Position numbers and translations under genes: made by a program. A stretch of DNA of 64,000 nucleotides, taken from positions 21,114,749-21,178,748 of the forward strand of contig NC_089589.1 in NCBI RefSeq assembly GCF_019320115.1, read 5' to 3'. Origin of the DNA: Miscanthus floridulus. Lineage: Eukaryota; Streptophyta; Magnoliopsida; Poales; Poaceae. The stretch's first letter is position 1. Every line of letters begins with the position of its first letter. This document shows, in pieces, positions 22,173 to 34,102 of the stretch. The notes below the pieces were generated by a model. That model saw only the letters and a program-made list of their open reading frames with translations. It was not told the origin of the DNA and searched no databases.

Positions 22173-22181
22173 TATCTGCAA

Positions 22182-22612
22182 CGAAATGGAGGCAGCAGCC
22201 TTGGAGCCTGACGATGTTTGGGTGGTTGACGCGGCAGAGCACGACCAGCTCCTGGACGAACTCATCCGTCCTGCTCTTGTCGATCTGCTTGCATCGCTTC
22301 ACCGCGACAGTGGCAGTGCCGAGGGTGGCCTTGTAGACGGTGCCATGTGCTCCTTCCCCGACGATGTTGGCCTTGTGAAAGCCACGTGTGGCCTTCACTA
22401 AGTCTCCTCTGTCGTATAAGGTGAAGGCGATGTTGTTGTCATCTGTTTCGAGAATTCGCAACAACATCCGGCCTCCGTGTTGCTCAAAGTAGCCTTGTCT
22501 TTTCTTGCTCGCCTTGTGGCGGAAAACTTCTGTGGAAAGAAAAGCAATCAGGGCAACCAAAAGTCCGGCCAAAATTCCTGGAGAGATATGGTAATCGGAA
22601 ATTAATTAATAA
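22182..22612 (-). pseudogene. WAK kinase N-lobe and membrane-segment fragment
   Basis: Near-identical to the copy A kinase exon from the membrane helix through VAVKRCK to LQGCCLHF (corresponding to about 2358-2753). It then breaks off at CGAAATGG into the copy B EGF intron, adding only a few foreign codons. The catalytic loop and the whole C-lobe are absent. Its upstream intron continues into a complete Stowaway MITE, which is truncated at the same place in copy A. Confidence 0.88.
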
Positions 22613-22693
22613 TGTATCCATGTTCAGTTGACCGAGAAAAAGCATTATGTAGACACTATAGAAACTATGGTGAACAATCTATCAAAATTACTA

Positions 22694-22845
22694 CTCCCTC
22701 TATTCGAAATTGTAAGTCGTTTTGTCTTCTCTAGATTCATAGCTTTACTATATATGTGTCTACAAATAATGTATATATTTAGATGCATAGCAAAAACCAT
22801 GTATCTAAAAGAACCAAAACGACTTATAATTCGAAATGGAAAGAG
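22694..22845. mobile_element. Stowaway-type MITE (152 bp)
   Basis: Ends CTCCCTCTATTCGAAATTGT and the complement of CTCTTTCCATTTCGAATTAT form long inverted repeats. TA is present on both sides (22692-22693, 22846-22847). Copy A retains only the first 34 bp or so. Confidence 0.85.
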
Positions 22846-22849
22846 TATA

Positions 22850-23454
22850 TAATTGCTAGCGATGGTCACTAGCTATATTGTCTATAATCGAGTCATTAGC
22901 AGAGTAGAAAAGCTGCAATTGTTGTATCTTGTTGTTACGACGTGTTTTTATAGGTAGACAGTTATTTTGATTCGATATATAGGCTAATTTTGGCTTAGTA
23001 ACAAAAATGGTGTGTTGAATATTATTAATTCTTCTGCTTTGTAACAAATTTCCTGCAATGTCTCCGAATTGAATAATATTGTGCCAGGAGCCCAAAAACG
23101 AGTCTCTGGTAAGGATTATTTCAGAGATCAGGAGGAGGGGTTGTATGGTGCATTGGCTACCACAATATGAAGAATGCACTAATTATATTTACCTTGGTTT
23201 GCAGGCACTAGTGGCACAAAGCAAGAGCATAACTAGCTCGTTTTTGTTATGTAAGTTTGTAGATATCAGTGCCTTATCATGTAATCAAATGGCAGCTTGT
23301 GTTAGTACAACAATTTACACACTTGACATGTTAGCGTGGATTGTTATTGTTAAAAGTACACTTGTTTGTGGATATGATGTATGGATTTAATGATTATATA
23401 TGTATGGCGTGTTCAGTAAGCTATTGAGGTCTATCTGAATTAACAAATATATTG
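22850..23454. other. Intergenic, nothing recognised
   Basis: AT-rich DNA with short frames on both strands and no family resemblance or terminal repeats. Confidence 0.4.
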
Positions 23455-23991
23455 TGAAAACCTGAAGACCATTCCATCACCGTTGGTTATGCATAGAACC
23501 ACCATTTATCGTTTGCTCATCACCGCCGCATCATACCACTCACCGTTGGTCATAAAACTTCTCGTCACCGTCGGACTGTACCACGATGGTGAACCAATCA
23601 TCAACGCAATAGGTGTAACATATGATGGGGTGGGGATCAAAACATCATCACCGCTGAGTCATTTAGTAAACCGACACCAATTATAGGATCATCACAGGCG
23701 TATTGTACTCCAAAGTGACGATGATCATGACCTCGACACATACGGATCGTCTGCCAAAGCGATGGTGAACATGACCAGGACACAGACTGCTCATGCATCA
23801 AGGCAACGGTGATCATGACCTATACACTGACGGAGTATACGCCAATGCAGTGGTGTTAGCATCATATCACAGCTGGTTATGAACCGGTGGTGATGACCTT
23901 GATCATCACCGTCAACAATCACTGCCTAGGCCCAAAATCGGCGGTGATGGGGGTTTTCGAACCAGCTGTGATCGGCTTGCTATAGTAGTGG
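23455..23991. mobile_element. CACTA relic (ATCACCG repeats)
   Basis: Repeated CATCACCGTTGG, GAACCGGTGGTGATGACC and related inverted words occur throughout. The block ends TTGCTATAGTAGTG, a CACTA-type terminus in reverse complement. No matching left end or coding sequence is preserved. Confidence 0.55.
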
Positions 23992-25774
23992 AGAATTAGA
24001 AGCTAGAGCTAAAAATTAGGGAGTGAAGTTGTACAAAAATAGACATATATATACTGCTCCTCTTAAATTAACTCTCGGGCTAAGAACTTGTCTTAGATTA
24101 AATCCACTCCTAGAGCTTAACTGTATCACATTTATTTTTCCTCAAAGGCACTGGAGCGCACTCTTGGAAGTCAAACCCACATTCACTAGCACAAAACCAA
24201 TTTTAGGAGACATGCCATTTTATTTACTGAGGGAGACGAACCATTTTTTGAGGCACCCCACCTTTGTAAATCAATTAATGTAGTTGGGACAGGTCTGCCT
24301 CTAAGAATGGAAGTCATTTTCCAAGGCAGAACTCTTAAGAGAGATTTTGTCAATTGAGGTGCAGCCAAACAACCCATTTTAACTCCTCATATATATAATC
24401 AAGGATAGAGAACCCTACCTCGATAGTCCATCTCCACCATAGTCGCCCTCCGTCTTCTCCCCCACAGTCAACATCCCTCCCTCTTCTTCTTCTTCTTCTT
24501 CCCCACAACACCCACCCTCCCTCTTCTCTCTGCTTGCAAGGTGTGGCATGGCAGAGTGTGCGAGGAGCAAGGCATGGCCTTGGTGTGCGGGGCGGGGGGG
24601 GGGGGGGGGGGCAGGGAGTCGCCAAGCGTAGAGGCGTGACCTGGGAGTGGCTGAAACGCGAGGCACAGTGGCGCGGACAACCAAGGGTGAAGGAAGATCC
24701 AGAAGGCCCATGCAGCGTGGCCAGCCCTTTCTCTCGCCACCATGATCCGGCGGGGTGGCCAAGGGCAGATCTAGTGGAGGGCCCTTTCTCTCACCACCCT
24801 CTTATCAGTGACGGCCCAGCTGGGTTGTGGACCGAAGGCATTTTGATGACGTGCGGTTGCCCCTTCGCCTCCATGTGGTTGCCGACCCTCTCTTTCCTAG
24901 TGGCCACCAATCGAGATTTCGAGTATCGTGGATGAGATCTACATCGAGGTGGGCGGCACAGATATGGAGCACCTCAATGAGGGCGGTGAGGAAGCAACAT
25001 AAATGTGGTACACCCTAGCTAGGACTCATCTTTGTGTCCAAACATCTCCCTGTCCTCACCGAGTTTGAATCTAGGTGGATCGGCATGGCAACACGGCATG
25101 GTTTCTTGGTGTGGATCAAGATAGGTTCGCATGGTGGCACGGCATGGTAGCTTGCTAGATCTAGGTGGGTCGACGTGGCGGTATGGCTTGGCAGCTCACT
25201 CATTCGGCGAGGTTTAGGAGGATCCTGCGATACCCGAGGATGAGACAAATCCTGCAAGATCTTGGCATCATACTCGGTGATGAAGACGGCGGTCCTCCAC
25301 GGTGGGCTTAGTGGGCTCGCACAACACGCTAGCTAGGCTGACAGCTTATTTTATTTGCCAAATTCATTTTCAGAGACCCACAAGTTCCCTACCAATGAAA
25401 ATCTTGATTAACACAGGCGCCTTGCTAGAGGCAGGTCATATTAACATGTTATGCCCGCCTTTGAAAAATGTGTTCATAGTAGTGATTAACTCATGGAGCA
25501 AATAATGGGGTTCAATTGAGTGGAGTAGTAAATTTTAATAGGCAAAACCGATTAGCTTGGAACTAAAACATGGAACTAAAAACTGATGACGGGTCCTGTA
25601 GTTTTTTGTTTTTCTGTGGCACCAATCTGTTTTAAACTTTATAGAAACTGATTTAATCGGGCACAGGAGGTTATATATTATATTAAAAACAAGCAAGATG
25701 TAGCGCATACCTTGAAAGCTTTAATGCAATCATGACCAAAGTGGAAGCTTTCGTACCAGCGGGCCAAACTGAGC
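23992..25774. other. Intergenic with an 18-base poly-G run
   Basis: It contains an uninterrupted run of 18 G at 24594-24611 next to CTTCTTCTTCTTC (24483-24500). Several 60-130-codon frames around 24350-25260 are low-complexity and unassigned. Repeated CGGCATGGCA/GGCACGGCATGG words at 25080-25200 suggest decayed repeat sequence. Confidence 0.4.
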
Positions 25775-25977
25775 TCAACATGTGAACCTGCAAGCTTTCC
25801 ATAAATAAAAATCGAAGTGTTGCAGCTTAAGAAAAATGCTCGTACCAGCGGCCACCTGTGCTCGTGGAGGAAAGGGATCTTTGTGGCATTCTCCATTAGA
25901 TGCATTTCCTCGGGTGCCCGTAGGACAATCACAAGTGAATGAACCATCTGTATTCGTGCACACTCCGTGGCATGGGT
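25775..25977 (-). pseudogene. WAK EGF-like exon fragment, third copy
   Basis: The minus strand reads HGVCTNTDGSFTCDCPTGTR and NASNGECHKDPFPPRAQVAA, clearly homologous to the EGF exons at 3840-4012 and 21862-22172 but diverged. The 5' half of the exon (IDEC part) is missing. Homology stops at GCATGGGT, where a MITE-like insert begins. No kinase exon accompanies it. Confidence 0.8.
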
Positions 25978-26110
25978 CCTCGTTCGCTGGTTTGAAACTT
26001 GGCTGAAATTGGCTGAAAAATACTGTTCTGGTTGAAATGTTGTGAGAGAAAAATACTGTTTCAGCTGAAAAAAGAAGCCGAACAAGTCAAGTTTCAGACC
26101 AGAATTAGCG
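25975..26110. mobile_element. MITE family 1, third copy, abutting the EGF fragment
   Basis: It starts GGTCCTCGTTCGCT (compare GGCCCCGTTCGCTT at 16360) and contains AAAAATACTGTTCTGG and AGAGAAAAATACTGTTTCAG. The right end is degenerate. Confidence 0.7.
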
Positions 26111-26849
26111 TTAAATGAGAGGCGCATGCCAGGAATTTCTCGTGGTTGACGACGGTGCATGATTGAGCGGGTTAATTAATTAATAATTAGCATTAACCAT
26201 GGAGACGTGACCGGTGCAGCCACAGGTCACGTCCTGGCAGCGGCAAGCTCAAGTAGGAGTAGGAGTAGACTAGCTGCTGCCGTCTACTGAGTGCAGTAGA
26301 GTACATCATATGTTGTACACCGTCACTTATTCGGATCAGGAGTTGAGGTACCACGTGATATGCAAAAACGGTTGTATGTGATGGTTAAATGCACGAAAAA
26401 GACAGAGTGATGACAAGTGGAGGAGCTCGCAGAGTCCGCCGGGCACGGGCGGGAGCGGGCAAGCGGCCTTGCTGCTCGGGCAGGCAGGACTGGCCACGAG
26501 GCTTTTATTTGGCTCTGCCGCGCCACGGATCAGGGCGCGGCACTGCCGCGCCAAGATCAGTGGCGCGGTAGGCCCTGCCATGTCAGCCTCTTCGGTCGTC
26601 GCCACGTCAGCCACCCGCCGCGCCACCATGCATGGCGCGGTACAGGTATTTCACCGCGCCATGGCAATAGACACGACAAAAAATGTTAGTTTTGAAAAAA
26701 AACAGCAGTGCTAGATTCAAAATTAGTTTAAAAAAGTGTTAAAATTTAAAAAAAATCTAGTTCGCAAACAAATGCACTGCATCCCATCGCATGCTGATGC
26801 ACCGCCGGGACCGCAGCGTCAGAGGATACAATAAATAAACTCGCTCTGG
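26111..26849. repeat. GC-rich palindromic stretch (GGCGCGG words)
   Basis: Between about 26510 and 26660 the motif GGCGCGG/CCGCGCC recurs in both orientations, including the near-perfect palindrome CCGCGCCACCATGCATGGCG. This resembles a subterminal region of a DNA transposon, but no termini are found. No coding sequence is recognised. Confidence 0.45.
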
Positions 26850-26990
26850 CCCTTGTTTAGTTCCCAACTTTGACACTATGCAAAAAGAAGATTCCCCGTC
26901 ACATCAAACTTGCGGTACATGCATGCAATACTAAAAGTAGACGAAATTAAAAACTAATTGCACAGTCTAGTTGTACTTTACGAGACGAAC
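26850..26990. mobile_element. Truncated MITE (TGTTTAGTT family)
   Basis: It begins GGCCCTTGTTTAGTT and runs through AAACTAATTGCACAGT and TTTACGAGACGAAC, matching the MITE at 20726-20966 in reverse. It is cut off at about 26990, exactly where the truncated Sirevirus LTR starts, so one deletion probably removed the ends of both. Confidence 0.75.
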
Positions 26991-27452
26991 ATGATGATGG
27001 TAATGCCATGGTGTTGATGAAGTTCTTGGACTTAAAAAGAAGAAAGACAAAAACAAAAGGCTCAAGACAAAGGTATAAACGGTAGGAGCCATTTTGTTTT
27101 AGTGATCGAGACACTTAGTGAGTGTGATCACATTTAGGATCGATAGCCGTACTATTTAGAGGGGTGAAACTCGTATCGAAATGCAGTTATCAAAGTGCCA
27201 TTAGATGCTCTAACTCATTGCATATGCATTTAGGATCTAATGGAGTGCTAACACCCTTGAAAACATTTTGTGAAAATACGCTAACACATGTGCATAAGGT
27301 GATACACTTGATGGTTGGCACATTTGAGCAAGGGTTAGAAACTTCACCGACGGAGTGTCCGCCCATAGAGTGCGGACAGTCCGACGGTGCCACCAGCGCT
27401 CTTTATAGAAAAGACGGAGGTCATTGTAAGTGACCGGACGCTGGCCACGGTT
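26991..27452 (+). repeat. Truncated 5' LTR of Sirevirus 1
   Basis: It aligns with the 3' LTR from about 32324 to 32735, for example the shared GATCGAGACACTTAGTGAGT. It differs by an extra block (27351-27415) and stops at CCACGGTTG, where gag sequence begins. Confidence 0.88.
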
Positions 27453-27878
27453 GAGAATGAGAACCTCAAGAAGGAGGTTAATAAGCTCACTCACACCTTG
27501 GCTAAAGCCTATGGTGGTGAGGACCACTTGCTTATGTGCTTGGGTAGCCAAAGAGCTTCTCTCTACAAAGAGGGATTGGGCTATACCTCCAAGAAAGGCA
27601 AGACGGTCTTTGCTCCTCACAAGACTAGTTTTGTGAAGAACAATGGTCGGTTTTGCACTAGTTGCAAGCAAGTTGGTCATGTAGAGCAAAAGTGCATGAA
27701 CAAAAAGTCACAAGCTAATGTATCCTCCATTAAGCTTGATTCTTTCTATGTACTTACAAAAGGTGCAAATGGTGTGAAGGCTAAGTTCATTGGTAAACCA
27801 CGGATGGGCTCAAAGAAGAAAGTCATTTGGGTACCAAAGAGCTTAGTGACTAACCTTCAAGGACCCAAGCAAGTTTGA
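27453..27878 (+). pseudogene. Sirevirus 1 gag C-terminal remnant
   Basis: It starts mid-protein (ENENLKKEVNKL, coiled-coil-like) and retains one CCHC zinc knuckle, CTSCKQVGHVEQKC, near 27650. It is fused to LTR sequence upstream and ends in a TGA before pol. The remaining frame is open. Confidence 0.82.
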
Positions 27879-27908
27879 GTACCTAAAAAGAATTGATCTT
27901 CTTTTGTA

Positions 27909-30900
27909 GGTTAATTACAAAACCCGAGGAAGGCATTGGGTTCTTGATAGTGGGTGCACTCAACACATGACCGGTGATGCAAGAATGTTCAACTCAATCA
28001 ACACCAATGGCAATGATGGTTGTGATAGTATCACATTCGGTGACAATGGCAAAGGCAAGGTCAAAGGGCTTAGTAAGATTGCAACATCTAATGACATGAG
28101 CATATCCAATGTGTTGCTAGTAGAGAGCTTGAACTTCAATTTGCTATCCGTGGCTCAATTATGTGATCTTGAATTTAAATGCATATTTGGGGTAGATGAT
28201 GTAGAGATCATAAGTGTAGATGGCTCTAACTTGATCTTCAAAGGCTTTAGATATGAGAATCTATACTTGGTTGATTTCAATGCTAGTGAAGCTAGATTAT
28301 CTACATGCTTGTTCACTAAGTCTAGCATGGGTTGGTTATGGCATAGAAGGCTTGGTCATGTTAGAATAAAACAATTGAATAGATTGGTTAAGTATGACTT
28401 GGTTAGAGGCTTGAAAGATGTTGTATTTGAGAAGGATAAACTTTGTAGCTCTTGTTAAGCCGGCAAATAAGTTGGAAACACCCATCCTAAGAAAAGCATG
28501 ATGAGCACCAGTAAAGCATTTGAGTTATTGCACATGGATTTGTTTGGGCCAACATAATACACTAGCATTGGTGGTAACAAATATGGCTTTGTGATAGTGG
28601 ATGATTACACTAGATACACATGAGTATTCTTTCTAGTGGACAAAAGTGATGTGTTTGCAATATTCAAATCATTTGTCAAGGGCATTCACAATGAGATTGA
28701 AACAACCATCAAGAGAGTTAGAAGTGACAATGGTAGTGAGTTCAAGAACACTAGAATTGATGAGTTGTGTGATGAATTTGGAATTAGACATCAATTCTCG
28801 GCCAAGTACACTCCACAATCAAATGGCCTTGTTGAGAGGAAGAATAGAACACTCATTGATATGGCAAGGTCTATGCTTAGTGAGTACAATGTGAGTTAAT
28901 CTTTTTGGGCTGAATCTATCAACACGGCTTGCTATTATAGCAACCGCCTCTATTGTCACCCATTGAAAGAGAAGACACCATATGAGCTCTTGAATGGTAG
29001 AAAGCCCAACATTGCATCTTTTTGGGTCTTTGGTTGCAAATGCTATATCTTGAAGAAAGGCACTAGATTGGGCAAGTTTGACAAGAAAGGTGATGAAGGA
29101 TTCCTACTTGGATACTCAACCACTAGCAAAGCATATATAGTTTGGAATTTGGATAGTGGAACTCTTGAGGAAGTTCATGATGTTGAATTTGATGAAACCA
29201 AGGGTTCACAAGAAGAGAATGAGAACTTGGAAGATGTTAGATGCATTAAACTTTCAAATGCTATGAAGAATATGGATGTTGGTGAATTGAGGCCTAGGCA
29301 AGTGAATGATGATGAAAATGATCAAGTGCAAGTGCTCTCTAACTCAAATGTGTAAGATGATACAAATCAAGCTAGTGCAATTGGCTCTCATGATAATGAA
29401 CAAAATCAAGTGGCTAGTACATCATCTCAACCCAATGATCAAGCAAGTGCAAGTAATCAAGTTCCAATCCTCCAACCAATAAATATTGCAAGGGATCATC
29501 CATTGGACACTATCATTGGTGATATTTCTAGAGGTGTACAAACAAGATCAAGATTAGCTTCATTTTGTGCGCACTTCTCATTTGTGTCATCCATTGAACC
29601 AAAGAAGATAGATGAAGCATTAAAAGATGTTGATTGGGTGAATGCTATGCCTGAAGAATTGAATAACTTCACAAGAAATCAAGTATGGGAATTGGTAGAA
29701 AGACCAAAGGGACACAATGTGATTAGAACCAAATGGGTCTTTAGAAACAAGCAAGATCAAGATGGGATAGTAGTAAGGAACAAAGCAAGATTGGTAGCAC
29801 AAGGATATACACAAGTTGAAGGTCTTGAATTTGGAGAAACATATGCCCCGGTTGCTAGATATGAAGCAATTAGAATCTTGCTAGCCTATGCTTGTGCCCA
29901 CAACATCAAGCTCTGTCAAATGGATGTTAAGAGTGCATTTCTCAATGGTTACATCAATGAAGAAGTATATGTTGAGCAACCTCCCGGTTTTGAAGATGAC
30001 AAGAAGCCCGACCATGTTTACAAGTTAAAGAAGGCATTGTATGGCTTGAAGCAAGCACCTAGAGCATGGTATGAGAGATTGAGGGACTTCCTACTCTCTA
30101 AAGGGTTCATTATGGGCAAGGTTGACACCACTCTTTTCATCAAAAAGATTAGAAAACATTTATTTGTGTTGCAAATCTATGTTGATGACATCATATTTTG
30201 ATCAACCAATCAAGACTTTTGTGATGAGTTTGGAAAGATGATGGCTAATGAGTTTGAGATGTCCATGATTGGAGAGTTAAGTTACTTCCTTGGTCTTCAA
30301 ATTAAGCAATTGAAGAATGGTACATCTGTGAGTTAAGGCAAATATATCAAGGACATGATCAAGAAGTTTGGCATGAGTGAAAGCAAAACCATTAGCACAC
30401 CAATGGGAACAAATGGCAACCTGGATAGTGATGCAAGTGGCAATATGGTGGATCAAAAATTGTATCGGTCTATGATTGGAAGCCTACTCTATGTGACCGC
30501 ATCTAGACCGAATGTCATGTTTAGTGTATGCATGTGTGCAAGATTTCAATCCTCACCAAGAGAAAGTCATTTGAAAGCTACAAAGAGAATATTGAGGTAC
30601 TTGAAGCATACACAAAATATTGGTTTGTGGTATCCCAAAGGAGCAAAGTTTGAGCTAGTTGGTTACTCCGACTCGGATTATGTGGGATGCAAGGTTGAAA
30701 GAAAGAGCACCTCGGGCACATGTCAATTATTGGGAAGATCACTTATTTCATGGTCATCCAAGAAGCAAAATAGTGTTGCATTATCAACCGCCGAAGCCGA
30801 ATACATATCCACCGGTAGTTGTTGTGCACAAGTACTTTGGATGAAGGCCACTTTGAGTGATTTTGGAATCAAGTTCAAGAAAGTGCCATTGCTATGTGAC

Positions 30901-31131
30901 AATGAGAGTGCAATCAAGTTGACCAACAATCCGATTCAACATGCAAGAATAAAGCACATTGATGTACGCCACCATTTCATAAGAGATCACCAATAAAAAA
31001 GAAACATTTGCATTGAGAGTGTAGGCACCGAAGATCAACTTGCCGATATTTTCACCAAGCCATTGGATGAGAAAAGGTTTTGCAAGCTAAGGAATGAATT
31101 GAACATATTGGATTTCTCAAATATGTGTTGA
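27909..31131 (+). pseudogene. Sirevirus 1 pol (protease, integrase, RT, RNase H), degenerate
   Basis: Domains are in Copia order: aspartic protease WVLDSGCTQHMTGD near 27940 with the catalytic DSG intact; GAG-pre-integrase zinc finger (HRRLGHV...CSSC) near 28345-28460; integrase with HMDLFGPT, SDNGSEF and VERKNRT to about 28990; RT from about 29630 with QMDVKSAFLNG and the YVDD box near 30178-30189; RNase H from about 30650 with SDSDYVGC and STAEAEY. At least eight in-frame stops lie near 28457, 28469, 28556, 28621, 28898, 29353, 30199 and 30334. Most are TAA where a glutamine codon is expected. The polyprotein ends at TGA 31129-31131. Confidence 0.88.
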
Positions 31132-31579
31132 TGCACCCCCACTTATATGACATGCCTCTCCTTGGAGCAATCCAAGGTAAAAGTTGATTGGCATGGCATA
31201 CATCCTTGCTAAAGACTTGTTTAGTGCATCTAGACATCTATCACATTTAATAAGCTCATTCATGAAAATCAAATGAATTTGATGATTATATGGTACCACT
31301 ATTGCTTTTATGCTTATTTTGATCTAGTGGTAGCATATGACATGTTTGTGGGCTTGTAAATCTAGTGTTTAATCTAGAAAATAAGCTATAAGTGTTTAAC
31401 TCAACATGGTACAAGATAACCCTTATTTTGGAGGTGTGAAGAAGCTTGTCCTTGGATCAAACCGAGTTAAATATCCTTGGCAAATATTCTAGTTTGAACC
31501 AAATTTGAGAATATGATCCTCACCCCATTGGTTGACATTGATAATCTCAACCTATCTATAGTTTGAACCTTTGTGGTCA

Positions 31580-32206
31580 TTGATGACAAAGGGGGAGAAA
31601 TAGTGTACAAAGATAGTGAAAAGACATAAGTGATAGGGAAATAACTTGACATAGGGGAGATATATGATAAAGGAAAGGGACCAATTAAAATCTTGAGCAC
31701 ACAAGTAGGGGGAGCAAGCTCATGAACTTGTATGGTGCATTTCATATGTTTGCTTGCATGGCACAAGTTTTAAATTTCAATATCCATGCTTGTGTGGTGT
31801 ATGCTAGTTGTAGGTTTGAATGATGAAATAAAAAACTAGCATGCATAGGTTATCTAGTGATTTCATTTCCAAGTGTTTCCAAGTGGTATCGAGCTAACCA
31901 TGGTGCTAAGGATGGTATAATGGTGCACTCCGAATGGTATCACGCTTCAAAGGTCCATCTTTTATACCTTAGCATCATTTGGTAGACATTGTCTCCTATA
32001 TTTCCTATCTAAGCATATGTGCAAGCTACAATCCAAACTCTTAGCACATATGTAGGGGGAGAAATTGCTACCATATGGGATTCATGAAACTTGTCCATAT
32101 CCTTTTACACATAGTAAATATGCTTGGACAAGCAACATGGATTCAATTGAATTTCAATTCATATCTTTGTGAAAGGGTTGTCATCAATTACTAAAAAGGG
32201 GGAGAT
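31580..32206 (+). promoter_or_regulatory. Multiplied polypurine tracts of Sirevirus 1
   Basis: AAAGGGGGAGAAATAG (about 31587), AGGGGAGAT (about 31654), TAGGGGGAGCAAG (about 31707), TAGGGGGAGAAAT (about 32052) and AAAAAGGGGGAGATTG adjoining the LTR at 32207. The last is the functional plus-strand primer; repetition of the tract is a Sirevirus hallmark. Confidence 0.85.
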
Positions 32207-34091
32207 TGAAAGCTCTAGTTTGGTTTTGGTGAATTGATGAAACCCTAAGTGCTAACCTAGTTTATCAAGTGATCATGAGATAGGTAGCACATTCTAAGTG
32301 GTGAAGCAAATGAAGATCATGACATGATGATGGTGATGCCATGGTGTTGATCAAGTGCTTGGACTTGAAAAGAAGAAAGAGAAAAACAAAAGGCTCAAGG
32401 CAAAGGTATAAATGGTAGGAGCTATTTTGTTTTAGTGATCGAGACACTTAGTGAGTGTGATCACATTTAGGATCGATAGCCGTACTATTAAGAGGGGTGA
32501 AACTCGTATCAAAATGCGGTTATCAAAGTACACTAGATGCTCTAACTCATTGCATATGCATTACGGATCTATTGGAGTGCTAACACCCTTGAAAACATTT
32601 GTGAAAATATGCTAACACATGTGCACAAGGTGATACACTTGATAGTTGGCACATTTGAGCAAGGGTTAGAAACTTCACCGACGCCCTATACAGGAAAGAT
32701 GGATGCCACTGGAAGTGACCGGACGCTGACCTCGGTTGGATCGGCGCGTCTGGTCAGTAGAAGCAGCGAAGACGCTGGCGTCGGTCTCTGACCAGACACT
32801 GGGTCACTTAGTGACCAGACGCTGGAGGGTTGCGTCCGGTCCTACTGACATGGCAGTGCACAGGGGAGACGCCGTGTGACCGGACACTGGGTGTGTCCGG
32901 TCGAGCATGACCGGGTCCGGTCATGATTTCTCGCTTCTGGATGCTTACTGGAAACGATCGGACGCTGAGGTCCAATGCCCGGTCACTTCACAGCAACGCG
33001 TCCGGTCATCACTTGACCGTTGGGATCGGGCGCTCAGTTTTTAAAGAGCGGGGACACGTGGCGTGTATCACGTGACCGGACGCTGGGGTCCAGCGTCCAG
33101 TCAATATGACCGGAGCGTCGGTCACCCAGTGTTGTGCCTAGTGAAGGGGTACAACGGCTCTATTTCGTCGGGGCTTCTATTTAAGCCCCATGGCTGGCTC
33201 AAGCTCACTCCCTTGGCCATTTGCATTGACATAGCAACCTTGTGAGCTTAGCCAAAGTCCGCCCACTCATCTCCATCATTGATTCATCATCTTTGTGAGA
33301 TTGGGAGAGAATCCAAGTGCATTGCTTGAGTGTTTGCATCTAGAGTCACTTGGTGTTTGTGTTTCGCTGCATGATTCGCTTGTTACTCTTGGTGGTTGCC
33401 GCCACCTAGACGGCTTGGAGCAGCAAGGATCGTCGAGCGGAGATTGGTGATTGTCTTCGGCTCTGATCATGGTGATTGTGAGGGGTTCTTGACCTTTCCC
33501 CGGCGGAGAGCCAAAAGGTACTCTAGTGAATTGCTCGTGGCTTGTGTGATCCTCATCTTGTGTTGATTGTGCGGCACCCTATTGAGGGTTTGGCGTGGGA
33601 TGCCAATTAGCACGTGAACCTCCAAGTGAGTGAATCGCCACAACGAGGAGTAGCTTGCCGGCAAGCAAGTGAACCTCAGTAAAAAATCATTGTGTTCATC
33701 ATTTGATTCCGAGGTGATTGGTCTTCATTGTTATTCATTCTTGTGATTGATTGGCTCCTTCCTCAACATAGTGGTATAACCTTCTTGCTCACTCTCTTTA
33801 CATTACCGCAAACTAGTTGTCAAGCTCTTTATTGTAGCTAGTTGTGAGAGCTTGTTAGTTTGGTTAGTGTGGCTCTTTAGTTATTATTTGAGAGCACACT
33901 AACTTAGTGTAGTGACATAGTTATTGTGTGGATAGAAACTACATAAACTAGAATTGTTGTAGGTGGCTTGCTTTTTAGTAGGCTAGCGCAACACTTGCTT
34001 CGCCTCATAATTGTCTAACCGATTTGTTAAGTGTTGTTGTAGAAATTTTTAAATAGGCTATTCACCCCCCTCTAGCCATTAGGATCTTTTA
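32207..34091 (+). repeat. 3' LTR of Sirevirus 1 (about 1.9 kb)
   Basis: It begins TGAAAGCTCTAG directly after the polypurine tract and ends near GGATCTTTTA. The end reads as a C-to-T-decayed version of the Sirevirus 2 terminus GATCCTTTCA. Bases 32712-33130 hold many GACCGGACGC and GCGTCCGGTC words, forming inverted pairs. A TATTTAAG near 33178 could be the TATA box. Confidence 0.82.
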
Positions 34092-34102
34092 GGGGTACCC
34101 AA

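Larger units (their letters stand above)
26991..34091 (+). mobile_element. Sirevirus-type Copia retrotransposon 1, internally deleted
   Basis: Order on the plus strand is truncated 5' LTR, gag tail, protease-integrase-RT-RNase H (the Copia order), about 1.1 kb with repeated polypurine tracts, and 3' LTR. The repeated tracts and the LTR palindromes are recognised Sirevirus signatures. The 5' LTR lacks about 117 bp at its start and most of its 3' half. PBS, leader and most of gag are missing. Several stops interrupt pol. There is no large extra ORF after pol, unlike Sirevirus 2. Flanking target duplication cannot be tested because the 5' end is lost. Confidence 0.88.

Noticed and set aside
32700..33130. 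Restriction-system-like or regulatory palindromes unrelated to the LTR
   Set aside because: The GACCGGACGC words fall within the Sirevirus LTR, where such CpG-rich palindromes are an established feature of the group.
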